Of a stretch of 64,000 nucleotides of DNA, positions 55,971 to 64,000 are shown in pieces. Below the pieces are notes generated by a model. That model did no database searches. It saw nothing but the letters and a program-made list of their open reading frames with translations, and was not told the origin of the DNA. Source of the stretch: Ryuthela nishihirai (lineage: Eukaryota; Arthropoda; Arachnida; Araneae; Heptathelidae). The stretch covers positions 33,564,001 to 33,628,000 of the forward strand of contig JAWZYU010000005.1 of the NCBI GenBank assembly GCA_038380435.1, read 5' to 3'. Made by a program: the position numbers and the translations under genes. Position 1 is the stretch's first letter. Every line of letters begins with the position of its first letter.

Positions 55971-57330
55971 GTTTCTATCATAAGTACGGATACGGTTTAG
56001 GAATTTAGTATCTGGTAACTCGTGGAAGCTTGTTTACTTCTTTCACTCTGTAAAAAACAAATCATCCAAATAAATTTGAAATTTTTTTTAGTTAAAGGTG
56101 TTGTAACTTTATAGTGATATTAGCCTCCAATGAGAATTCTTTTTAATATCTTCCCAAATGTTCCACTAAGGAGCTTTGTGACATTGTTGTCCCATCACAT
56201 TTTCCCAGATGTCAACGAAGAGATGTGAAACAGACCATATCTCAGTCCTCCTAGATTCCTTTCCTCCTTTGGGGGTTTTCTTCCCTCTTGGGGTTGCGGA
56301 TCGTCTCCCTACCCAAAGCCAAGCCAACAATGAGAGAGTACAGACCTGCCAATTCGAGTTTCCTAGAACCACTCTTAAGCAAAAATATCCGCCAGAGAGC
56401 GTGCAAACACGACAAACAAATCATGTTGTCTGCATAAGTTTTCATTGATTGCTTTCTGCATTCGGATTTAAAACTACGATCTTTTCAAACTTACCATTTT
56501 TAAATGCAAAATTTTTTACATTTATCTATTCTTTAAGATGGCGATATGTTATTTTCGGATGTGTCGTCCAGAACAAGTATCTATGATATAAAAACAAAGG
56601 GTAAGCAGTTGAAAATCAAAGGTCACAAGAGATACGTATCTCGTATTCAAACGGTGTGTACGACTTCAAATGGATGGGATGACCCTCCCTGCCTCCCATG
56701 TTAGACAACTGACTGCAAATTGGATTAACTTCAGAACCCCGTGCCCTGAAGCTATGGAAAACGGGGTGAGGAGAAAACTGTGTCGTGAGTCACATCAGGA
56801 CCCTAATCATGTGCTAGTATATACCTCCGCCTTTGCTTGCCTTTGTTCTCTTGGTAGAAAAATTCGACACCTTTTGCAAACAATCAATTTTTAAAACAAC
56901 TATAAACTACATCATTTTGAAAAAAATAAGAAAGACGGCTGAAAATGCATTGTAACTTTCAGGAAAAAAAACATGAAAGATGAAAGATAAATAACAGAAA
57001 AAATAAAATCTAGAAAAACGCGATGATGTTTAGTGCTTGGCATTCAAGGGAACAAAATTTCTCAACTCACATTCTAATCTCGTGGCACTGAACAGGTTAA
57101 TCAGAAGAAAGGAAGTCACCTATTTTTTGCATCTTTTTGTCGATAATCCATAGAGTATTATGCTCAAGTAATAATTCAAATCAGTAACCCTAATATATAA
57201 TCGGTTATATCAAACTCAAAGTAATATCTAATATATAATCAGTTATGCATGATTGACCGACAGCTGACAGGGGATCACGCTAATTCTAAGTTCGAAAAGT
57301 GTAAATCGTGATATTTCATATATAACTATG
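55971..57330. other. SF3B2 upstream region
   Basis: It should contain the SF3B2 5' UTR and promoter; no TATA box or other core motif can be assigned. Frames at 56166-56448 and 56670-56894 are less AT-biased but match nothing I know. Confidence 0.4.
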
Positions 57331-57521
57331 CAATGGCCGAGTGGTTATTGCGCTTGGCTACGGATCTAAGGGACCTGAGTTCAAGCCCCGGGTAAGGCAT
57401 GGATGTTCGTGCTGTTTTCTGCTGAGGTCCTGCCACCCTCTCAGATCTTCTACTGTGACATATAAACTGACAGGTTCCTGTCAGACCTCTGTGGCAAGCA
57501 GCTACTTGAGGGGGTATTTAC
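57331..57521 (+). mobile_element. SINE-B copy
   Basis: GGCCGAGTGGTTATTGCGCT, B box GAGTTCAAGCCCC, end GCAGCTACTTGAGGGGGTAT. Confidence 0.87.
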
Positions 57522-57559
57522 ACGAAATCAATTTTTAATTTATCTCTATAAAAAAAAAT

Positions 57560-58000
57560 ATTCTCTTAAAACAAAAAATTGCATTTTCCCACCCTTTTGA
57601 GTCTAAGTAGTCAACTTATGGTTGCCAATGGTATGTCAGTTTCACATTCCACCATCAAAATTTCAAATTTATAGCATAAATACTGCACATCGTTTGCAAT
57701 ATTCATTTCAAATTTTGGAATTTTCAATTTTTTTCGACAGTTGGCGCATTTATAGCCTCTGGGAGATTAGGAAAGTGAAAATTGTATATTTTCACGGCTT
57801 GAAGATAAGAAACCTGTCCAACCTGTCCATACTTGTCTAATGCAAAAAAAAAGTTTTATCTCTATAAACAAATTTTTCTGAGAGCAAAATAATAGAATTT
57901 TACCACTCACCCTGGATCTAAGAGGTGAATCAATTTTTGCTTATGGAAACTTCAGGTCGTTCACATTCCAACAGCAAAATTTCGAATATCTAACAAGAAT
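57560..58000 (-). repeat. Dispersed repeat G, copy 2
   Basis: In reverse orientation to 38430-39130. Two internal units, each with a CACATTCCAxCAxCAAAATTT marker (57641 and 57963). Confidence 0.55.
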
Positions 58001-59113
58001 ACTAAAAAAAATCTATTATTTTAGTTTCTCATTACAGTATACAGAAGTGAAATCAGCAAACAAATTATGATTTTTTTTAATCCAAATCTATACGAGTTTT
58101 TTTTTCCTAAAAGCAGTTTCCATTTGAAAATGTTAATGGCATAAAAGTTACAAACATAACCATAGAACTTACAAACATCAATGTACTATATTTTCCTTCC
58201 AAGGTTTCTTTACATTCATGAAATTTGAAGTTTTTTCCTCGGTATTTTAATACGAAAACGACTGAATAGAATGGGGTTTTTTTTGTGTTTGCGCGCCATC
58301 TACTGGGATTTTATATTATAGGAGGTTCACGTAAAGGTACATTTTTCGAACAGTTACCAGGCCTGTACTCCATCATTGTTGGCCGAATAAAGGTGAATAT
58401 ATATATATAAGGCAAAGGTGGCTCCAAAAGGTTACGTTTTACCAACGCGATTCGAGTGTCACTGAGAGGGTGTTCTAAATAACGTCACAGTGTGGAGAGC
58501 CAACGGAGAGCACAGCTAATATCTCTTCTTTAGTGTCTTTCTTTGTTCTCCGCTTGGTGAATCTCTCTTTCTTTCTGTGAAATGTTTCGGGTAGTTTTTT
58601 TATCATGCTGAACTGTGCAGTAGGAAACTACATGTGTAATTCTTTGAAAAATAAGAAAAGAAATGTTCATTTGGGAATCCATTAGAATCAAAAATTAGTA
58701 CCAAGTTTTTACTGCAGAGTCGGCATAAAGATAAATTTGATGTGCATATGCTAAGATATGTGGTAAACATTTTTCAGATGCCTGTTAAAATCAATCGGCT
58801 CTAAGATATATGGAGCGAACTCATAAGACAACCTTTGAAACATAAACTAAATGATAATGCCATTCCAGATTAAAAAAAAAACCTATCACATAAAAAATTC
58901 AGTCTTTTTACGATGACCGATTCTATTTCCAGCAGACTAAAGTTGTCACGGGGGGGGGAAACAACGAAATGATTGTTGGAATAAAAAACCGATCGCTCTG
59001 AAAACTACGACAGTGTACTCAAAAAAGCGTTATCTCAGGTAATTGATAATTTAAAGACATTGGCTTATACTGTACTAATTCATGGAAATAAAAGCTCATG
59101 TCAGTGTGTCATA
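58001..59113. other. Spacer, nothing recognised
   Basis: AT-rich with a less biased part at 58420-58580. A G tract at 58951-58959. No gene seen. Confidence 0.4.
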
Positions 59114-59121
59114 ATCTACGC

Positions 59122-59450
59122 CAGGGATTCTCAACGTGGGGTAGGCGGTAAAATTTTTTGTGGTACGCCATGAGAGCTCAAAAGTCGCTAGATCTAGTAA
59201 CAAAGTCGCAAGTTGGAAACACTGCTGTGCAAAAATGTCATTTTTTGTATTTATCGATATATGTAATTTATGAATACAAAATTTAATGTGTATAAATGTA
59301 TTTAATGTATAATATATAATGAAGGATATATGTTTCATTATATTCCCATTGTTATACTATAACTATAGTTTATCCATCTTTACAAGGGGTACTCCAGTTA
59401 CATACACATTTCCAGGGGGTACGTGAAGCAAAAAAGGTTGAGAACCATTG
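59122..59450. mobile_element. hAT-type MITE with 8-bp target-site duplication
   Basis: Ends CAGGGATTCTCAACGTGGGG and AAAGGTTGAGAACCATTG are inverted. The flanking 8-mers ATCTACGC and GTCTACAC agree at 6 of 8 positions, the duplication length of hAT elements. 329 bp, no coding content. Confidence 0.78.
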
Positions 59451-59458
59451 GTCTACAC

Positions 59459-60004
59459 ATTAGAAAATTACAGCAGCTGTTTCATATTGCTGTTAAAAAC
59501 TAAATAAAGCCGAGAGGAAAATCTGTGATTTGCGAACAAGATTACGATCAGAGCAAAAACAGCGGAATAAACATAAATAAAAATTGATACAACAGGACAA
59601 CAATTTCAGGATTAATCAAAATAAAAAAAAAGACTTTTCGCTGAATAACTGCAAGAAATTTTTTTTACTAAATTGAAAACTGTATTAAATATTTTTTGGA
59701 AGGGATAAAATTTGAACCATTACTTAACAGCGACAAAAATTATATTTTTATTATTTTCATTATTATTATTAACATAGCTGGTAAAAAGATAAGCTGAAAT
59801 AAAGATTTGATGTCTCAGTTCGATTGAATTTATTTTTAAGAGCAAGATCATAATTATTTCTCAGCTCATCTAATAGAAATTCTACAGTAATTCAACATAA
59901 ATCACCGTAAACTTTTTTAGTTATATTTTATTGATTATTTTTTATTTATATCTATTATTAACTTTCAAGAGTAAATTGGAATTATTACCGTTAAACAGTC
60001 GATA
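59459..60004. other. AT-rich spacer
   Basis: Nothing recognised. Confidence 0.4.
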
Positions 60005-60036
60005 TCTTTAACTCTAAATCATCATCATCATCATCA

Positions 60037-60645
60037 TCATGAAGCAGCCATGGGGTACGGAGGTCCAACCAGACCGTGCAATTTAGCTCTCCAGGCAAGT
60101 CTATCCTGAGCTACATCTACTGCATCTGGCCACTGCACACCAATTCTAACAAGGTCCTGTTTGATATTGTCTGCCCACCGCATCCTAGTTCTCCCCTTCT
60201 TTCTAAGGCCTTTAGGCACACTGCTCATAACCCTATTCGTCAATCTATAATTATTCATACAGACAACATGGCCAAACCAACGGAGTCTCTCTCTGCACAA
60301 TATGCTGCTTAAAGGAGGTTGCAAACTCCTTTGCCTAACCTCATCATAAGTTACAAAGTTGAACCACCGAATGCCCAAGATACTGCATAAGCATCTGGAA
60401 TCAAAAGCATCTAGTTTCCTGTTATCTTGTTTACAAAGTGTCCAAGTTTCACTACCATAACTAACCCTAGAAAGAACCAAACTATTATACAGTCTGATTT
60501 TAGTCTTTAGGTGTATTCGCCTATTTCTCCACACTCTCCATAGATTCTTAAAAGTCCCGGCAGCAATCCCTATCCGTCTGTTAATCTCATGCCGCACATC
60601 ACCAGTATCTGTTACATAGCTCCCAAGAAAATTAAACTGTGACAC
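60037..60645 (-). pseudogene. LINE ORF2 C-terminal part
   Basis: A 202-codon open frame from the end of the RT domain onward (QFNFLGSYVTDTGD) to the stop near the 3' end. Intact as a frame but separated from the rest of ORF2 by the SINE-B and a deletion. Confidence 0.8.
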
Positions 60646-60663
60646 CTGCTCATAAAAATAATG

Positions 60664-60857
60664 AATACCCCCCTCAAGCAGCTGCTTGCCACAGAGGTCT
60701 GACAGGAGCCTGCCAGTTTATATGCCAGAGTAGAAGGTCTGAGAGGATGGCAGGACCTCAGCAGAAAAACAACACGAACATCCATGCCTTACCCGGGGCT
60801 CGAACCCAGGTCCCGTAGATCAGTAGCCAAGCGCGATAACCACTCGGCCACGGGAAG
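60664..60857 (-). mobile_element. SINE-B inside the LINE
   Basis: Minus-strand SINE-B between the LINE codons for DSVNLNSCSL and those for EQVSQFNFLGS. No clear target-site duplication. Confidence 0.88.
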
Positions 60858-61487
60858 GCAAGACTGCAACTATTCAGATTAACTGAATCACAGCCTGCCT
60901 GACCAATTTTCATCACTTTAGTTTTCTCTCTGTTTATAACCAAACCTACTCTACTACCAGTTGATACCAAACCTACTATACTACCACCTGATCTTTTACA
61001 CGTTTATTAAGCTCTCTGTAATGCTTTCTATTAGGACTAGTAGGGTATTGATTAAGGACATTTCTGCAGTTCTTTCTTTCCGAAATAAGCTCAAGTGCCT
61101 TATCACTGAGATAATTCTGTCTCTTCTGCTCCTTTTTTCCTAAAAGAGTACTGTTAGTGTGCAAAAAAGTCTGTTTAAAATGATCCCATTCTTCCTCAAC
61201 TTCAGTAGTAAGAAACCATGACTGTCATAATGACTAAGTAACCTATCATGGTAAGCTTTGGCAATAACTGGATCTTTCAGAGATTACGTATTAAAAGAAA
61301 ACTTTTTAACCCTAGCACAACATTTTTTAAATTTAAGTTGCAAGACACTTTTAACAAGGTAATGGTCAGATCCAGTTTCTGCTCCCCTATATGACCTGGT
61401 ATTCCTAACAGAACTAGCCCATTTGCTGTTAATTAATATATAATCAATCATATTCTTATGCAGTCCATTGGGTGAAACCCATATGTA

Positions 61488-62228
61488 CTAATGTATGTTG
61501 CGGAGTTTGTAATAAGTGTTAGTTATTCTGAAACCATTGAGTTTACTTACCTGTAGGAGACGTTGCCCATTGCCATTGCAGCTACCAATACCAAAAGGGC
61601 CTATTACTCCTCCCCAAAGGTCAGAGTCGGTGCCAACTTTGGCATTGAAGTCACCAAGAAAAAGGGTAATATCTCCTTTCTTGACAGAGTTCAAAATATC
61701 CTGAAGTTGTCCGTAAAACCTATCCTTCTCATCCTCATCAGAATCCTCAGTGGGTGCATAACAGCAGATAACATTCAAGTCTTTAACGCTTGTCTGAAAT
61801 TTTGCTGTAAGAAAACTTTCATTAATGCACTCATATCCTAGAAGAGCATCACTAGCGTGTCTGTTGAAAAGCAGACCCACGCCTTGGTCATGTTTATTGT
61901 CTTCCCTCCCTGAAAAGAGAAATTTAAGATTATTTTTAAGAATCTGACCTTTATCTGTCCATCTGGTCTCTTGCAAGCCGAGAATATCTAAATTATAATG
62001 GTGGAATTCTTGTGTGAGGACATCAAGAGAAAAAGATCTGTGCAGAGTCCTCACATTCCAACTACCTATGGAGAGAAAATGGTTAGTGGGATGTTTAAAG
62101 GAACTATGTTTATTGAGAGAGGGAATACCAACAATATCAAACAGCCCCCTAAACGCAGACATTGGGGCAAAGACCCGTTCCCCCACCACTAAAGGCTGAA
62201 GCTGTCTACACTGGAAGACTTCCTTCAA
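61488..62228 (-). pseudogene. LINE ORF2 endonuclease domain
   Basis: A 246-codon frame holding the APE endonuclease. Active-site style residues are visible: the Glu of LQETRW and the Asp/Asn of GDFNAKVG. It ends in a stop soon after the domain (TNTYYKLRNIH), so ORF2 is broken. Confidence 0.82.
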
Positions 62229-62754
62229 TGTAGAATTTCACGATGCCAATAGAAGCAAAAAGTTCAGGTGCCTGCGATGACCTCTGTTCAGGATTATCCA
62301 CCAGCTGATAAACACATCCTGTGAATCTATTCACTTGGGACTGTCAACCCACAAACAAAAAGAAAACACAGCAGAAGATTTTCCCTCCACAGAAGCCCAC
62401 AAGTGCAGCAAAATCAGGATCTATAATCAAGCTCAGAGCTATATATCTGTCCATTCCAGTGGGTTTATATGGTCAGCACCAGGACCCTGTGTGCACCAGG
62501 ACCCTCAGCAGGGTAGAAAAAAAAGGAAAAGTAGCCATAGTTGTCCAGATCAGTAGGCCACACTAATCTGACAGCTCTCCCCTTCCATTCACTTCCACAA
62601 GAGAGTATCTCTTTTGAAAGGTACTAACGGTCTGCACCACGAGAAGGTGGGTCGGACATTAGGTGCCAGGCCTGGCCGGTTCTATGCATCATCATAGGGG
62701 ATTGGTGCATAGCTCTCCTTCCAGTGACTACCTAGCTACCATTTACAGACCAAC

Positions 62755-62812
62755 TCTAAATAGAGAGCGAATATTGTTAAAGATTCTTTCTCTATTTAGA
62801 GTTGATTTATTT
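62755..62812. repeat. Inverted repeat at the LINE 5' edge
   Basis: AACTCTAAATAGAGAG and CTCTATTTAGAGTT around a spacer of about 20 bases. Confidence 0.8.
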
Positions 62813-62819
62813 AGGTATA

Positions 62820-63149
62820 TTTGTTTCATTTAACTTTATTTATTTGTTTCATTTAGGTTTATTTATTAGTTTTATTTAGGTTTCAATATATTTCAGATCT
62901 TTAAATTGTCTTCAATCACACTTTTTCAATAAATGATTATTTAAAATGTTCCCGAATTCTGTATCTCGGTTACTATTGACATAACACGGAACTGTACCTA
63001 ATAAAGTTACTGCTGAGTGTGTATCTATAACAATAAATATTTCCCTAACTAGATAGACTTCAAACACTTAAAAAAATTGAAATTGTTTTTAAAAAATAAA
63101 ACACTTTTTGCCAACAGAAATCTATCTTACAGTAGGTTTCTTATACGCT
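62820..63149. other. AT-rich spacer
   Basis: Loose repeats of TTATTTGTTTCATTTAGGTT at 62818-62885. No gene. Confidence 0.45.
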
Positions 63150-63850
63150 TTGTTTACCTTCGGCTCCCCACTGTGATATCAAAATACCTACCCAAGAAAT
63201 GCTTTCTTGTGGAGTGGCGCCAACCTTCCTTAATTCATACTATTCCTATCTTCCGTAGTTCGGGAGTCATCCATAAAAGCTTGTTGTTTATCGTCCGCCT
63301 GGTAGATTTTCGATGTGTTACCTTTTGTCAGTCCCTTTCCAGTTGCGTTGTAGTCGCCAATCTGTCACGCAATGCATTGAGTCACAAATGGCAATCTTGT
63401 CACTCCATGAACATACATCGTCTTCCCGATCCTTGTCGGCCTGTGCTGGATCCTTCTGGAACCTACTGCCATCATATGTGTATGATGGTGCTGGGATTAA
63501 AGCCAACGAGGTTGGCCATATTTCTGTATGACAAACCAGCTTCTCTAAGGTCGATGGTTCTTACACGCTCAAAGTCTGCTAACTGTTGGAACAGCTGTCG
63601 ATGTCTGCAAAAGGGCATCTTTAGCTGTTTAGAACAATTTTCACAACGTTTTGTCAACCAGGGAGCTTTGGCTGCTTTTATCTGTGTTTAAATGCTCTGC
63701 ACCTGTGACATCATCTCATGCCTGTCCAATCGTTTCGATTGTCCTGCAAACCGAATAATTTCCATATATTACCTCCTCCCTTAATTTCATCACATTTGCA
63801 TAACTTATTACAAGTGTTGCATTTTTTCCCTGTATTGTATACTTTTAAAT
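63150..63850 (-). mobile_element. Tc1-like transposon fossil (Tc1-B), 5' part
   Basis: On the minus strand it begins with the Tc1-B end (GCAACACTTGTAATAAGTTA, complement at about 63800-63820) and then the helix-turn-helix QLADFERVRTIDLREAGLSY and NMANLVGFNPSTI (63490-63585). IGDYNATGKGLTKGNTSKIY near 63300 parallels the 22-kb copy (IRDYNETAKGLATGSTSNTY). The catalytic half is missing. Confidence 0.83.
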
Positions 63851-64000
63851 CTTTTTACATGTTGGTAGTCGGGTGCAACCGGAAAAAGTTCAAAGTTTTA
63901 TTAAATACCCTAATATTAGTTATAATTCTACCCGGGGATGACTTTTGTGCAGTATCCCAATCTTATTCAAGACAAAGTATGTTCTTTCTTCACAGGTCGG

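Larger units (their letters stand above)
60005..62760 (-). mobile_element. RTE-like LINE, internally deleted
   Basis: Minus strand. The endonuclease frame (61488-62228) has IGSWNVRTLHR, LDILGLQETRWTDKG, GVGLLFN, VICCYAPTEDS and FLGDFNAKVGTDSDLWG, the APE-type pattern seen in RTE/BovB proteins. A linker piece follows (RKNCRNVLNQYPTSPN). The RT centre is missing. The RT end (VGLVINREKTKVMKIG) and the C-terminal frame (60037-60645) have RLYNSLVLSRVSYGSETWTL, ERLRWFGHVV and GRTRMRWADNIKQDLVRIG. The 3' end is an ATG-type microsatellite (60019-60040). A SINE-B splits the RT end. The clade (RTE rather than CR1) is inferred from the protein style and the tail. Confidence 0.87.

Noticed and set aside
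55525..57095. Possible piggyBac-type element between TTAACCCC (55530) and GGTTAATC (57090)
   Set aside because: The two ends are not inverted repeats of each other, and SF3B2 exon 1 lies between them.
1..64000. CRISPR arrays, operons, phage or bacterial systems
   Set aside because: No such signals. A spliced animal gene, tRNA-derived SINEs and eukaryotic transposons dominate.

Overview
The window is nuclear DNA from an animal, most likely an arthropod. It is AT-rich and gene-poor, and it is crowded with Tc1/mariner, hAT, piggyBac-like, Gypsy, Jockey-like and RTE-like elements and tRNA-derived SINEs. An arachnid or other chelicerate would fit, but the sequence alone does not settle this. No prokaryotic features, CRISPR arrays or operons are present.

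Only one convincing host protein-coding gene is visible: SF3B2, the SF3b subunit of the U2 snRNP (SAP145), on the minus strand. A short first exon (55817-55970) carries the start codon and SAP domain. After a 12.6 kb intron, a single 3.26 kb exon (39935-43191) carries everything else. The exons join in phase inside one Asp codon and predict about 1136 residues. The protein has a lineage-specific Gln-rich octapeptide array and very long poly-Pro runs between the SAP domain and the conserved DUF382/PSP core.

The rest is repeats. Two SINE families dominate. SINE-A (about 380 bp, tRNA-Met/Thr-like head, tail ending AAAACAACCCAACC) has about 15 copies or fragments, several with 8-15 bp target-site duplications. 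SINE-B (about 195 bp, tRNA-like head, 3' end GCTGCTTGAGGGGGTATTT) has about 11. The SINE-B 3' end resembles the 3' end of an RTE-like LINE also present here (46005-46570 and 60005-62760), which may have supplied its retroposition machinery.

Layout: 1-5 kb holds SINE-A, a mariner fossil carrying nested insertions, and a Tc1 copy. 5-12 kb is mostly unique AT-rich DNA with SINE-B, a MITE and an 86-bp-arm hairpin. 12-14.6 kb holds Tc1 and mariner fossils and a solo LTR. 17.5-20.6 kb is a large inverted repeat enclosing SINEs and a 280-bp tandem duplication. 21-23.4 kb has SINE-A and another Tc1. 25.4-27.5 kb is a Gypsy deletion derivative with both LTRs, a primer-binding site and a polypurine tract. 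28.2-30.2 kb is a hAT fossil next to a Tc1. 30.5-38.3 kb is a SINE/Tc1/MITE cluster. 38.4-39.1 kb is an unknown repeat holding a small SF3B2 fragment. 39.9-56 kb is SF3B2, whose intron contains a decayed 7-kb Jockey-like LINE. 57-64 kb has SINE-B, a hAT MITE, an RTE LINE and a Tc1.

I did not find a new multi-gene system. The best leads are the SF3B2 octad array and its intron-poor structure, the SF3B2 exon fragment downstream of the gene, the SINE-B/RTE tail match, the recurring near-perfect snap-back palindromes, and an unidentified exon-like reading frame at 20648-20852.
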